Assembly (NCBI GenBank): GCA_019636795.1
Contig: JAHBWW010000002.1
Location: forward strand, 496,001 to 560,000
DNA: 64,000 nucleotides
Direction: 5' to 3'
DNA from: Phycisphaeraceae bacterium
Lineage (GTDB): Bacteria > Planctomycetota > Phycisphaerae > Phycisphaerales > UBA1924
The notes under the pieces are model-generated. The model did no database searches, had not been told where the DNA came from, and saw only the letters and a program-made list of their open reading frames with translations. The stretch's first letter is position 1, and every line of letters starts with the position of its first letter. Below, in pieces: positions 42,651 to 52,731 of this stretch. Made by a program: the position numbers and the translations under genes.

Positions 42651-45503
42651 TTACCCGATCACAATATTCACCAGCCGCCCGGGGACGACGATAACTTTGC
42701 GCACTGTCTTGCCTGCGATGTGTTCGCGGACACGCTCGTCGGCGAGGGCTGCGTCTTCCATCGCCTTGGCGTCGGCATCGGCCGGGATACGGATGCGGCT
42801 TCGCAACTTGCCCAGCACCTGCACCGGCACCTCGATCTCATCATCGACCAGCATCGCCGGATCGACCGCCGGCCACGTCTGCATGGCGACCGACCCCAGC
42901 GCCTCTCGCCGCCCGAGCCGATCCCACAGTTCCTCTGCCATGTGTGGCGCAAAGGGCGCAAGCGCGCGCACGAACCGGTCCATCTGGTCGCTCGTCAGCA
43001 TCGCACTCGCGTTGACAAACTCAATCATGGCTGCAATGGCGGTATTGAAACTCAAACGCTCGATATCGCTTCCGACCTTGTGGATCATCCGGTGCAGTCG
43101 CTTCTCGACATCGGGCTCGGCATCGGTAACCTTGCGGAGCGTGCCCGTTTCCTCATCGACACACAGACGCCAGACACGCTGAAGAAAGCGATATAAACCC
43201 ACGATGTCGCGCGTGTTCCAGGGCTTGGACGCATCGAGCGGACCCATGTACATTTCGTAGAGCCTGAACGTGTCGGCTCCGTACTCGGCTATCACGTCGT
43301 CAGGGTTGACCACGTTCTTGAGGCTTTTGGACATCTTGGCAGTGATCTGCGCGACTTGGCGCCCTGTCGCGCGCTCGATTGCCCTGCCATCGACCTCCTC
43401 GACCTGATCGGTGGGCACCAGCGACTTGTCTGCCCGCTGATAGGCATAACTCGTGATCATGCCCTGATGGAAGAGTTTGCGGAAAGGCTCATCACTCGAA
43501 ACATGCCCGAGGTCATGGAGCACCTTGTGCCAGAATCGCGCGTAGAGCAGGTGCAGCACCGCGTGCTCGTTGCCACCGATGTACAAATCGACCGCGCAAT
43601 CGCTCATCCAATATCGCTCGGCTTCTTCGCCCACGAAACGATCATTGTTGTGCGGATCGCAGTAGCGCAGGTAGTACCAGCAACTCCCCGCCCAGCCTGG
43701 CATCGTGTTGGTTTCGCGCATTACGCGCGCGTCGGCCATGAGATCGGTCACGCCGGCCTGGCCCGCAGTCGTGCTCACCCAATCGACAGCCTTGGCAAGC
43801 AACGGCTGCGGATCGTCACTCTCGATGGGTTGGTAGTCCTGCATCGGCGGCAGGCGCACAGGGAGCGCGTCGTCACTGACCGGGTGGTGCCGACCCTGCT
43901 CGTCCCACACAATCGGGAAAGGCTCGCCCCAGTAGCGCTGGCGGCTGAAGAGCCAATCGCGCAGGCGATAGTTGACGCGGCGCATTCCGATCTTGTGCTC
44001 TTCGAGCCAGTCGATCATGCGAGACTTGGCGCTGGCGACATCAAGCCCATCAAGGAAGTCGGAATTGATCGCTTGCCCATCGCCTGTATAGGCCTCTCCC
44101 TCCCAGCCTGCCGGAGTCGCAACGGTGCGCACAATCGGTAAGCCGAATGCCTTGGCAAAGTCCCAGTCGCGCTGGTCCTGCGCCGGCACAGCCATGATCG
44201 CGCCGGTGCCATAGCCCATGAGCACATAGTCACTCGTCCAGACGGGAATCGGTTTCCCGGTCGCGGGGTTGAGGACATACGCTCCGGTAAAAACGCCGGT
44301 TTTCTCCTTCGATTCCTGTCGTTCGATGTCAGAGCGATTGCGGGCTGCCTGAACATACGCGCGCAGCGCTTCGACATCGCAGCAGGCGGGAGGTTGGTCG
44401 ATGACGCGATCAACGACTGGATGCTCGGGCGCGACAACCATGTAGGTGGCGCCGAAGATGGTGTCGGGTCGTGTGGTGAAAACACGGAGCGATTCGCCAG
44501 ATGTTTCGGTGGTCGCTGCTCCTTCGAGAATCGCAAACTCGATCTCTGCCCCTTCGGACCTCCCGATCCATTCAGTCTGCTGCGTCTTGGTCGATTCGGG
44601 CCAATGAACCTCGGCGAGGCCCGCCAGAAGTCGATCGGCATAGGCAGTGATGCGAAACATCCACTGCCGCATGGGCTTGCGAAACACGGGATGACCGCCG
44701 CGCTCGCTCCTGCCGTCGATGACTTCCTCGTTGGCCAATGCGGTGCCGAGTTTTGGACACCAGTTGACGGTCTGCATGCCGACATAGGCGAGCCGATATG
44801 AATCGATGATCATGCGCTTCGACTCTGCATCGAGCGTCGCCCACGCGCCGACGCGCGTGCCACCGGGGAGGTCGCCCGCGCCTGTGTATTCAGCCGCTGC
44901 CGGGTTCAGGCTCACGACACGGTCACCCGACTCGAACTCGGCTACAAGTTCCGCGATTGGTCTGGCGCGCGATTGCTGTGGATCGAACCACGAGCCATAG
45001 ATCTGCAGGAAGATCCACTGCGTCCAGCGGTAGTACTCGGGGTCGATCGTTCCGAACTCGCGTGACCAGTCGTAGCAGAACCCGAATCGCTGCAACTGTC
45101 TGCGAAACGTATCGATGGCGTTACGCGTCGTGATCTCGGGGTGCACGCCCGTCTCGATGGCGTACTGCTCTGCGGGCAAGCCGAAGGCGTCCCACCCCAT
45201 CGGGTGCAGCACATTGAACCCGTTCATCCGCTTGTATCTGCAGATGATGTCGGTGGCGGTGTAGCCTTCGGGGTGTCCGACATGGAGCCCCGCGCCCGAT
45301 GGGTACGGGAACATGTCGAGGCAGTAAAACTTGGGACGACTGCCATCGAACCCGGGCTCGCCCGGGTTGGGCACGCGATAGATCTGGCACTCGTCCCACC
45401 ACTGTTGCCACCGGGCTTCGACCTGAGCGGCAAGCGCGGCGGTATATCGCCACGGATGCTCGTCGGTGCCTGGGTTTGATGCTCGGTCTTTGTCAGTGCT
45501 CAT
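42651..45503 (-). CDS. leuS: Leucyl-tRNA synthetase
   Basis: 950 residues from the ATG at 45503. The class Ia signature is complete: DMFPYPSGAGLHVGHPEGY (HIGH region), GWDAFGLPAEQYAI, an editing domain with RPDTIFGATYMVVAPEHP, and KMSKSLKNVVNPDDVI (KMSKS). The C-terminal anticodon and tRNA-binding domain ends with RKVIVVPGRLVNIVIG. It is somewhat longer than E. coli LeuS (860). Charges tRNA-Leu and edits mischarged products. The frame is open to 45923 but the extension is not LeuS-like. Confidence 0.97.
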   Translation of the reverse strand: MSTDKDRASNPGTDEHPWRYTAALAAQVEARWQQWWDECQIYRVPNPGEPGFDGSRPKFYCLDMFPYPSGAGLHVGHPEGYTATDIICRYKRMNGFNVLHPMGWDAFGLPAEQYAIETGVHPEITTRNAIDTFRRQLQRFGFCYDWSREFGTIDPEYYRWTQWIFLQIYGSWFDPQQSRARPIAELVAEFESGDRVVSLNPAAAEYTGAGDLPGGTRVGAWATLDAESKRMIIDSYRLAYVGMQTVNWCPKLGTALANEEVIDGRSERGGHPVFRKPMRQWMFRITAYADRLLAGLAEVHWPESTKTQQTEWIGRSEGAEIEFAILEGAATTETSGESLRVFTTRPDTIFGATYMVVAPEHPVVDRVIDQPPACCDVEALRAYVQAARNRSDIERQESKEKTGVFTGAYVLNPATGKPIPVWTSDYVLMGYGTGAIMAVPAQDQRDWDFAKAFGLPIVRTVATPAGWEGEAYTGDGQAINSDFLDGLDVASAKSRMIDWLEEHKIGMRRVNYRLRDWLFSRQRYWGEPFPIVWDEQGRHHPVSDDALPVRLPPMQDYQPIESDDPQPLLAKAVDWVSTTAGQAGVTDLMADARVMRETNTMPGWAGSCWYYLRYCDPHNNDRFVGEEAERYWMSDCAVDLYIGGNEHAVLHLLYARFWHKVLHDLGHVSSDEPFRKLFHQGMITSYAYQRADKSLVPTDQVEEVDGRAIERATGRQVAQITAKMSKSLKNVVNPDDVIAEYGADTFRLYEMYMGPLDASKPWNTRDIVGLYRFLQRVWRLCVDEETGTLRKVTDAEPDVEKRLHRMIHKVGSDIERLSFNTAIAAMIEFVNASAMLTSDQMDRFVRALAPFAPHMAEELWDRLGRREALGSVAMQTWPAVDPAMLVDDEIEVPVQVLGKLRSRIRIPADADAKAMEDAALADERVREHIAGKTVRKVIVVPGRLVNIVIG

Positions 45504-45804
45504 ATTCAAAGTACTCGTCGGAAGGCTATGAAAAAAGCGATGGCCCGACGGGTGCTTTGTGTGGATGCGTGGGGCCTGGCAGAATTCATCCACAGCGCGG
45601 ATCAAGCCCCATAAGTCATGGGCCGATGATGGTGTCTGACGCCATCTGGTCGACCGGAGTATATCGCCCCGCCATGCCGACACTATCCCGCACAGCCAAA
45701 CACCCGCCCCGTCACCAACGTACCTGCATCGACATTCGTAATCCGCTTTCCCCCCTATATTTCCCTCCCCCGGCGTCCTGAACAGCCCCCGCATACTTCT
45801 CCAC
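45504..45804. promoter_or_regulatory. Divergent region between leuS and the glycosyltransferase operon
   Basis: 301 bases. Pyrimidine-rich toward the right end (45750-45775). It should hold promoters for both directions. I see no T-box or leader-peptide feature that would indicate leucine control, and no RNA gene. Confidence 0.4.
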
Positions 45805-46641
45805 ATGACTGTTTCCATCTTCATCCAGACCCTCAACGAAGAGCAGAATCTGCCGAGTTGCCTCGACAGCGTCAGCTGGTCGGACGACATCGTCGTGCTC
45901 GATTCGATCAGCAAGGACCACACCGAAGAAATCTGCCGACAACGGGGGGTTCGGTTCTTTCAGCGGGCCTACGACGGACGGGGGCCTCATCAGAACTGGG
46001 CGATGGAACACATCGACTTCAAGTACGACTGGGTGTTCTACCTTGACGCGGACGAGCACATGACGCCTGAACTGCGCGAGGAGATCTGTGCCATTGCGCG
46101 CGATGCGAGCGAGAAGCGCGTCGCGTTTTTCTGTGGCCGAAAGAACATGTTTCGCGGGCGATGGCTCAAACACTCGATGCCCCCGGGCTACATCATGCGA
46201 TTTTTCAAGCCAAAGCACATCCGCTTCGAGCGCCTTGTGAACCCGACGCCGATCATCGATGGCCCCCATGGATACCTGCAAAGCCAGTTCATTCACTTCA
46301 ACTTCAGCAAGGGCATTACGGAGTGGCTGCAACGGCACAATCGATATTCGACCTATGAAGCGGTCGAACAGATTCGCGCACTGCGCGAGCGCCCGGTGGA
46401 ATGGGTCAAGATGGTCTTCTCGAAGGATGCGAACACGCGCCGGCTCGAGGCCAAGAACATGTCGTTCCGACTGCCCTTTCGTCCTGCCCTCAAGTTCATC
46501 CTGCTGTACTTTCTGAAGATGGGATTCCTCGATGGTCGTCCGGGGCTGACGTATTGCGTGCTCCAGGCGGTCTACGAATACCAGATCTGTCTGAAGATGG
46601 AAGAGATCCGTCGCGCCGAGCGCGGCGACGCGCCGAGTTGA
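45805..46641 (+). CDS. Family 2 glycosyltransferase, LPS-core (WaaE/KdtX)-like
   Basis: 278 residues. GT2 features: VSIFIQTLNEEQNLPSCLDS at the start, IVVLDSISKDHTEEI, and FYLDADEHMTPEL with the DxD metal motif (DAD). Close in style to the WaaE/KdtX lipopolysaccharide-core glucosyltransferases. It has no clear membrane segments, but a hydrophobic stretch near residue 235 may attach it to the membrane. First gene of a tight four-gene plus-strand operon with two GT4 enzymes and a sulfotransferase. Confidence 0.88.
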   Translation: MTVSIFIQTLNEEQNLPSCLDSVSWSDDIVVLDSISKDHTEEICRQRGVRFFQRAYDGRGPHQNWAMEHIDFKYDWVFYLDADEHMTPELREEICAIARDASEKRVAFFCGRKNMFRGRWLKHSMPPGYIMRFFKPKHIRFERLVNPTPIIDGPHGYLQSQFIHFNFSKGITEWLQRHNRYSTYEAVEQIRALRERPVEWVKMVFSKDANTRRLEAKNMSFRLPFRPALKFILLYFLKMGFLDGRPGLTYCVLQAVYEYQICLKMEEIRRAERGDAPS

Positions 46642-46666
46642 ACCCGGGCGCTTGCGAGTCACCACC

Positions 46667-47878
46667 ATGCGCATCACGCACTTCCTCACACGATTCAATC
46701 TCGCGGATGGAGGGGTTGTGCGCGCAGTCCTCGACATGTCGGCCCTGCTTGCCTCGCGCCAGCATGACGTCACTGTGCTGACCTGCGACGATACCGACAT
46801 CCCCGAGGCTTGGAAGCAAGGTTCGCCCGGAATGCCTCGCGTGGTGCGAGTCGCGCCGCCCTCGCGGCCACTGGGGTTGTTCTCCCCCGCGCAGCTTGCG
46901 GACCTTGACCTGCACCTGACCGGAGCCGATGTCCTTCATCTGCACGCCTGCTGGACCACCGCGAACAATCAACTTGCCCGGTCGGCGCAGCGCCATCGCA
47001 CGCCATACATCCTGAGCGTGCATGGCATGCTCGACGACTGGTGCATGTCTCAGAAAACGCTCAAGAAAAAGGTCTATCTTGCGCTCGGCGGCCGGCGCAC
47101 GCTCGAAGAGGCATCGCTCGTTCACTGCACCGCAACGGCTGAACTCGAACAATCACGCAAGTGGTATCCGCGCGGACGCGGAACTGTTGTGCCACTGATC
47201 TTCGATCTTGATCCGTATCGCTCGCTCCCAGGCGCGGATCTGGCGGATGCTGCGTACGGCCCGGCGGGTACGGGCGACCTCGAACCTTCGCTCCCGACTG
47301 TGCTGTTTCTCTCACGAATCCACCTCAAGAAGGGCGTTGATGTTCTTATCGATGCAGCAGCAGAACTCAAGCGTCGTGGCATCGCCTGCCGCACGATCAT
47401 CGCAGGCACGGGTGACGCGCCGTATGAAGCTGAGATGCGTGCGCGCATCAGCGCACTCGGGCTCAAGAATGACGTACGAATGATCGGGCTGGTCACCGGG
47501 GCAACGAAGGTCTCGCTCTATCAGCGGGCTGCGGTGCTCGCGATTCCGACGAGTCAGGAGAACTTCGGGTTCGTCTTCCCCGAATCGCTGGCGTGCCGCA
47601 CACCGGTCGTTACGACGCGCGGGGTGGATATCTGGCCAGAACTCGAAGCTTCGGGCGGCGCGATCATCGCCGATCGAACACCGAGCGCATTTGCCGATGC
47701 CATTGCGTCGATTCTTGCCGATCCTCAGAAGCAGCAGGCGATGGGCGAGCGCGGCCGGGCGTGGGTCCTCGAACATCTCGATCCCGACTCCATCGCCCAG
47801 CGATTTGAAGTCATGTACGCCGAAGCGCGATCCACGGGGTCAACTTCCAGCCCTTCTACTTCAGGAACCAACTCGTGA
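46667..47878 (+). CDS. Family 4 glycosyltransferase
   Basis: 403 residues from the ATG at 46667. GT-B fold: N-terminal ITHFLTRFNLADGGVVRAV, and a C-terminal donor domain with LPTVLFLSRIHLKKGVDVLI, MIGLVTGATKVSLYQRA and PTSQENFGFVFPESLACRTPVV, shown here as separate motifs. The E-x7-E retaining motif is ENFGFVFPE. Substrate unknown. Stop overlaps the next GT4 start in GTGA, so translation is coupled. Confidence 0.88.
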   Translation: MRITHFLTRFNLADGGVVRAVLDMSALLASRQHDVTVLTCDDTDIPEAWKQGSPGMPRVVRVAPPSRPLGLFSPAQLADLDLHLTGADVLHLHACWTTANNQLARSAQRHRTPYILSVHGMLDDWCMSQKTLKKKVYLALGGRRTLEEASLVHCTATAELEQSRKWYPRGRGTVVPLIFDLDPYRSLPGADLADAAYGPAGTGDLEPSLPTVLFLSRIHLKKGVDVLIDAAAELKRRGIACRTIIAGTGDAPYEAEMRARISALGLKNDVRMIGLVTGATKVSLYQRAAVLAIPTSQENFGFVFPESLACRTPVVTTRGVDIWPELEASGGAIIADRTPSAFADAIASILADPQKQQAMGERGRAWVLEHLDPDSIAQRFEVMYAEARSTGSTSSPSTSGTNS

Positions 47879-49113
47879 CCAAGCCCAGACTAGTCATCAT
47901 CGCCAACGCACCAAGTCCGTATCGGCTGCATCAGCACAAGCGTCTCGCCCACGAGATCGCCGAGATCGAACTTCACACCATTTTTACGCACGAATACAAC
48001 GTCTTTCCGTGGAAGCTCGATTTCGACCCCGCGATCAACACTCAGATCTTTGGCCCCGGCGAATACGCCAAGGGTCGCAGCCATCCCAAACGTTTCATCA
48101 CCGAATGGAAGCGCGGCGGGCGCATCATCAAGTGGCTCAAAGAGGCAAAGCCCGATGTCGTTGTCGTTATCGGATTCGCTGACGCGGCGCGCGTTCGAAT
48201 TCTTTCGTATCTTCATCGCAATCGCATTGCGCATTTCATCTTCGGAGACTCCAACGCGCACGGCGACAACGCGCGTGGTCTGGCCCGCTCATTCAAGACA
48301 TTCTTTCTGACACGCATGATTCGACGATCAACCGGAGTGATCTGCTGCGCAACGCTCGGCGATCGCTACTTTCAGGTCTACGGCTCGCGCCCGGACGCAA
48401 CCTTCTATGTGCCCCAGGAACCCGATTACGACGAGATTGCTTCGGTCGGGCAGAGCGAGATCGCCGATGCAAAGCAGCGCTTCGGACTGCGCGATGGCAG
48501 ACGCCGCATCGCCTTCTCGGGGAGGCTGGCGCACGTCAAGCGAGTGGATCTGCTGATCGACGCATTCGTGCGCATCGCCGATGACCGCCCGGAATGGGAT
48601 GTTGTGATCCTCGGTTCGGGCGATCTCGAAGCGGACCTCAAGGCTCGAATCCCCGAGAGGTTGCGCGATCGCTTCATCTGGACCGGATTCGTTGACGAGC
48701 AGCGCCGTGTGACGGCGGTTTACAAGGCCTGCGACGTATTGTGCCTGCCCAGCACCTTCGAGCCCTGGGCTCTGGTCATCAATGAGGCTGCGGCTTCGGG
48801 TCTGGCGATGGTGTCAAGCGATGTAGTCGGTGCGGCTATCGAACTTGTCCGAGATGGGCAGAACGGATTCGTCTTCAGGTCCGGAGATGTGGACGCCCTG
48901 ACCGATGCACTGCTCAAAGTCACGAACTCCGGAGACATCGATCGCTTCAAGGCTTCGAGCGCCACGGTGCTCGCAGATTGGCGCACGACCACTGACCCGG
49001 TCGACGGATATCGCAAGGCTCTGCTCAAGGCCGGCGTCAAGGTCACGCCGCCACCGCCCACTTCAACGGGTGGGCCCAAAGGCCAGCACAACGCGGAGCG
49101 TGCGACCCGATGA
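47875..49113 (+). CDS. Family 4 glycosyltransferase, second copy
   Basis: 412 residues, GTG start at 47875 within the previous stop (GTGA). GT-B fold: ANAPSPYRLHQHKRLAHE at the start, then RRIAFSGRLAHVKRVDLLI, FVDEQRRVTAVYKACDVLC, and LPSTFEPWALVINEAAASG with the E-x7-E motif. It probably adds another sugar in the same glycan. Overlaps the following sulfotransferase start by 4 bases (ATGA). Confidence 0.88.
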   Translation: MTKPRLVIIANAPSPYRLHQHKRLAHEIAEIELHTIFTHEYNVFPWKLDFDPAINTQIFGPGEYAKGRSHPKRFITEWKRGGRIIKWLKEAKPDVVVVIGFADAARVRILSYLHRNRIAHFIFGDSNAHGDNARGLARSFKTFFLTRMIRRSTGVICCATLGDRYFQVYGSRPDATFYVPQEPDYDEIASVGQSEIADAKQRFGLRDGRRRIAFSGRLAHVKRVDLLIDAFVRIADDRPEWDVVILGSGDLEADLKARIPERLRDRFIWTGFVDEQRRVTAVYKACDVLCLPSTFEPWALVINEAAASGLAMVSSDVVGAAIELVRDGQNGFVFRSGDVDALTDALLKVTNSGDIDRFKASSATVLADWRTTTDPVDGYRKALLKAGVKVTPPPPTSTGGPKGQHNAERATR

Positions 49114-49949
49114 GATTCCCGAATTTTCTCATCATCGGGGGCATGAAGTGCGGCTCGACGACGCTCTTTCGTGATCTGCTCACCAACCCACGCATTTACT
49201 TTCCGATCGATAAAGAACCCGAGAACCTGTGCCACGATGAGGTTCTCTCGCCCGCCGGCCGTGCGCGATACGCTGCACACTTCGCAGCCGCACGCTCCGA
49301 ACAGATCTGTGCTGAGGCTTCGACGGCATACACCAAACGCCCGGATTTTGAGGGCATGGCGCAACGCGCGTTGACCATCTGTGGCCCGGAATTGCGCGTG
49401 CTTTATCTCATCCGTGACCCGCTCGCCCGCGCCATAAGCCACCACTATCACGAATACTCGCGTGGCATCATGCCACAGAGCATTGATCAGGCGGTTCGCG
49501 ACTTTCCCGCGCTGATCAACTATTCGAGATACGCCATGCAGGCCGAGCCCTGGCTCGATGTCTTCGGCCCCGAGCGCGTGAGGTTCGTGCGGTTTGAGCA
49601 GTACGTGACCAATCGCTCGGAGTTGTGCGCCCGCATCTGCTCATTTCTGGGTGTGGAGTCTCGCCCCGACTTGATCGAAGCTGACAAGGTCTTCAACAAG
49701 AGCGAAGGCAAAGCAGTCATGGGCGGGCCGTGGCGCCATGTCGCACATAGCCGCCTCTACCGCAAAGTCATTCGCCCGGTGCTGCCGATGCGTTTCAAGG
49801 ATCGCTTCAAGGAAACTGTGCTTCCCAAAGCACCCGAACGCCCCGCTCCACCGACCGATGAAACAGTCGAGTTCATTCGAGCACAGGTCGCCGACGATCA
49901 GGCTCGACTTGCAGATCTGCTCTCGACGCTCTCGATCACGGGTGACTGA
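49110..49949 (+). CDS. Sulfotransferase, third copy (glycosyltransferase operon)
   Basis: 279 residues. Phosphosulfate loop FLIIGGMKCGSTTLFRDLL (about residues 6-24). The 3'-phosphate motif is LYLIRDPLARAISHHYHEYS. These are typical of heparan-sulfate-type sulfotransferases. It is the last gene of the GT2-GT4-GT4 operon, all with 4-base overlaps between the last three. The order implies that a sugar added by these enzymes becomes sulfated. Convergent with the O-antigen-ligase-like gene. Confidence 0.88.
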   Translation: MRFPNFLIIGGMKCGSTTLFRDLLTNPRIYFPIDKEPENLCHDEVLSPAGRARYAAHFAAARSEQICAEASTAYTKRPDFEGMAQRALTICGPELRVLYLIRDPLARAISHHYHEYSRGIMPQSIDQAVRDFPALINYSRYAMQAEPWLDVFGPERVRFVRFEQYVTNRSELCARICSFLGVESRPDLIEADKVFNKSEGKAVMGGPWRHVAHSRLYRKVIRPVLPMRFKDRFKETVLPKAPERPAPPTDETVEFIRAQVADDQARLADLLSTLSITGD

Positions 49950-50031
49950 CTTTTCGCTCCATGAAAGTTGCAGGCCCGCGCGATATATCCGCACGCCGCG
50001 ATCGTCTCGATCGTCGCGACAAGTTTGGTTC

Positions 50032-51408
50032 TCATCGCTGCTCGATTGTCTCTTCGTGGGCGACCTGTTCGTGCCCGTACTCGGCAAAGGCTTCGAGTTC
50101 GGCCTCGCGAGCCATCATTGCGTTCCAGCTCTTGCCCCATGCCCGCGGGTCTGGTACGAGCTCTGCTCCAGGATTCGAGTTGAGCGCAATAAACAGCACT
50201 GCGACGAAAACATGGAAAAACGCCCATGTGTAGTTCGGGTAGTAAATCACGATCGTCACCATGCCATGGAAGTAGATCATCGCCATGAACACAAACAGCA
50301 TGGTGATGAGCAGGTGATCGTTGACGAAACTCTTGCGTCGCTGCCAGACTTTGAACGCGCTCCACGAACTCCATGCCGCAAGCCCGAACAACGGGAGGCA
50401 GAGCGAGAATCCATAGAGCCTCAACTGATCGAGAAAGGCATTGTGGGCATGCCCGCCGACTTCCTCGTCGCTGGCTGCCAGTGCGTCCTTTTCAAACATG
50501 ATCCCGACGACTGGTCGCTGCATAATGACTTCGGCGTACAACTTGAACCGCTCGGCACGCTCCGACTCCAGCGAGCCGAGCCGATCGATGTTCGCGGTCT
50601 CGAAGTATGAGCCTGTATACATCACAAGCGGAATGGCGACAATGATTGCACCGATCACCACGATCGGCTTGCGTCGCAGTTCCCACCCCACCGCTCCCAT
50701 AAGCACCACCAGCGGAAACACAACCGACCGGCTCGCTGTCAGAAGCGCCATGACGCCCCCGATACCGGACATGCCCAGTGCCACCAGTCGCATAATCTGG
50801 CTGCGCAACCGAAGCCCGAAGTAGAGTGCCAAAGGCGTCACGAGAATGAAATCCGGACCCACATGGTTCTGGTTCGCGCCCCAAGGCTGCACGCGCCCCA
50901 GACCGCCACCAAACGCCGCGCCAGGATCCTTGACAACCGCAAGGAATGACAGCAGCGTGGCTGCACCCGTCCCGATCGCAATGCACGCCAGAGCGTGTTT
51001 GAGTTGCGCCTCGGTCGTGATCGCTCTCACCAGCAGCACCGCGGCCAAAGTGAGGAAAAACCATTGAAAGCGCAGGATCACTGCGATCTGCCAGTCCGAC
51101 GCCTGCAGCACATAGAAAACGCTGAGAATGCCCAGAATCGGGTAGAGCCACAGGATCGGGGGCAACTTGCGCTTTGGACCCGGGTCCATCGCGGCCGCAA
51201 ACGCCAGCACCGCGAACATGAACATGCCCGTGACTTTGCTGAACGCCTGTACCGGACCGAGATCCGGAAATCGACTCAATGCCAGCCACAGCGGCATGCC
51301 GGTCAGAAATACCGTATGCCTCAGACGCGAAGGAATCATGAACACGACCAGCGCGCCAATCAGACCAATCCCCACAATCACGGGGAGCGGCACGATCTGG
51401 AGATACAT
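50032..51408 (-). CDS. O-antigen ligase/polymerase-like membrane protein
   Basis: 458 residues from the ATG at 51408 (a GTG at 51423 would add five; neither has a clear ribosome site). About ten to twelve membrane segments. The Wzy_C-type loop is recognisable: WGANQNHVGPDFILVTPLAL, then GGHAHNAFLDQLRLYGF with the H-x-HN motif. LTASRSVVFPLVVL also fits. It should polymerise or ligate a polyprenyl-linked glycan on the outer face of the inner membrane. Orientation opposes the glycosyltransferase operon. Confidence 0.85.
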   Translation of the reverse strand: MYLQIVPLPVIVGIGLIGALVVFMIPSRLRHTVFLTGMPLWLALSRFPDLGPVQAFSKVTGMFMFAVLAFAAAMDPGPKRKLPPILWLYPILGILSVFYVLQASDWQIAVILRFQWFFLTLAAVLLVRAITTEAQLKHALACIAIGTGAATLLSFLAVVKDPGAAFGGGLGRVQPWGANQNHVGPDFILVTPLALYFGLRLRSQIMRLVALGMSGIGGVMALLTASRSVVFPLVVLMGAVGWELRRKPIVVIGAIIVAIPLVMYTGSYFETANIDRLGSLESERAERFKLYAEVIMQRPVVGIMFEKDALAASDEEVGGHAHNAFLDQLRLYGFSLCLPLFGLAAWSSWSAFKVWQRRKSFVNDHLLITMLFVFMAMIYFHGMVTIVIYYPNYTWAFFHVFVAVLFIALNSNPGAELVPDPRAWGKSWNAMMAREAELEAFAEYGHEQVAHEETIEQR

Positions 51409-51552
51409 CTCAATCCGGTCCACAGGCTCGCAGACTCCACTTCGGACGACTCAACGCGGACCCGATGCCGCCTCTGAGCATAGATCGGGTCACAACCCGA
51501 TGAAGATCATTTACATCCTGACTTCTCGGAACCTCCGAGCCCGGCAACGCAC

Positions 51553-52632
51553 CTACGGCTGCGGATCCTGACGGTTCGCCGGATTCCCCGCAGCATCCCC
51601 AGAACGTGGGCTTGGGCTGTAGCTTGTATCAATCGCAATCCGAACCAGCACTCCAGAATGATCCGACCCGGGCACCTCGACGCGCGACCACGCCTGAACC
51701 GCCATGCCATCGGGAAGCAGGACATCATCGATCGCCGCCCGGAGCAACTCTGGCCAGCGCACGGGGTAGGTTCCTGAACTCCCCCAAATCGGAGCACTCC
51801 GGCGGACATTGCAGGCGCGTTCCAATCGTCGACTGACGGCGCCGGTTGGAGTTGAGTTCAGGTCTCCAGCGATCACAACCCGCAACCCCTGGGCCTCGAA
51901 CAACCTGACCGCACGCTCGATATCCGCGATCTGGGACTTCGCGGTGTGCCACCGCGCAGCCGACCGAGGGGACTGCACATGCACAGCCACCAGTCCGAAT
52001 CTGACGTCACCGCGTTGCACGACGACAGCCAGAATGCCGGCGGGGACATCGAAGTCCGCCTCAGACAGTTTTACATCGAGCGAGGATGATCGCACAACCA
52101 TCCAGCCAAACTCGCCGCGATCAGGCCTCTGTCGGACGTATCCGGTCTGCTCGCGTCCCAGTTCACCATCGGCGCGCATAGTCCGCATAAGTGGCGCGGG
52201 GGGCTCGATCAGAACGTGTACATCTACATCACTGCTGGCCAGAAATGCGACCACCTCATCAATGCGGTCATTTCGCGAGTAGATGTTGGCCACCAGGATC
52301 GTGAGCTGGCGATCCCCGGTCGGGGCGGGTCTGTCGAAATGGCGCAAAGCCCAGGGCAGCACCAGCAACCCAATCGACACCGCCAGCACAATGGCACACT
52401 TCCAGCGACGCAGCGCGATTGTTGCCGCCAGAACCACAAGACCGAGAACCGCACACGCTGTCGATACCTGTGCAATCAGATCAAACACCCAGCCCATGGG
52501 CGACAGAACGCTGCAAAGGGCAGCACATGACCACAGTGCCGCGGCGGATACGCACAGTGCACGACCATATCGGTCCTTTCGAATGGCACCCCTGCCCGCA
52601 ACGCCGACCTGTTCCGCACAAGCATCACGCAT
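51553..52632 (-). CDS. Membrane-anchored EEP-fold protein, second copy
   Basis: 359 residues. N-terminal third has about three membrane segments. The EEP domain includes LTILVANIYSRNDRID, VVAVHVQSPRSAARW-like strand (LVAVHVQSPRSAARWH), VIAGDLNSTPTGAV (GDLN), IDDVLLPDG and SDHSGVLVRIAI with the catalytic SDH. Residues are more canonical than in the copy at 38105-39241, which has GMH instead of SDH. The last ~35 residues are low complexity. Divergent from the GH56-like gene across 99 bases. Confidence 0.83.
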   Translation of the reverse strand: MRDACAEQVGVAGRGAIRKDRYGRALCVSAAALWSCAALCSVLSPMGWVFDLIAQVSTACAVLGLVVLAATIALRRWKCAIVLAVSIGLLVLPWALRHFDRPAPTGDRQLTILVANIYSRNDRIDEVVAFLASSDVDVHVLIEPPAPLMRTMRADGELGREQTGYVRQRPDRGEFGWMVVRSSSLDVKLSEADFDVPAGILAVVVQRGDVRFGLVAVHVQSPRSAARWHTAKSQIADIERAVRLFEAQGLRVVIAGDLNSTPTGAVSRRLERACNVRRSAPIWGSSGTYPVRWPELLRAAIDDVLLPDGMAVQAWSRVEVPGSDHSGVLVRIAIDTSYSPSPRSGDAAGNPANRQDPQP

Positions 52633-52731
52633 CAGCCAGTCTCTCGACCGAACTCGTTGCCTTTCAACACTCCGTTTCGTCCATTATTGCGGTACGTTCA
52701 GTTGGACCCCCTTTCACAGCGAGGCAACACC

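Noticed and set aside
45504-45804. T-box or leucine leader upstream of leuS
   Set aside because: No specifier hairpin, T-box sequence or Leu-rich leader peptide could be found.
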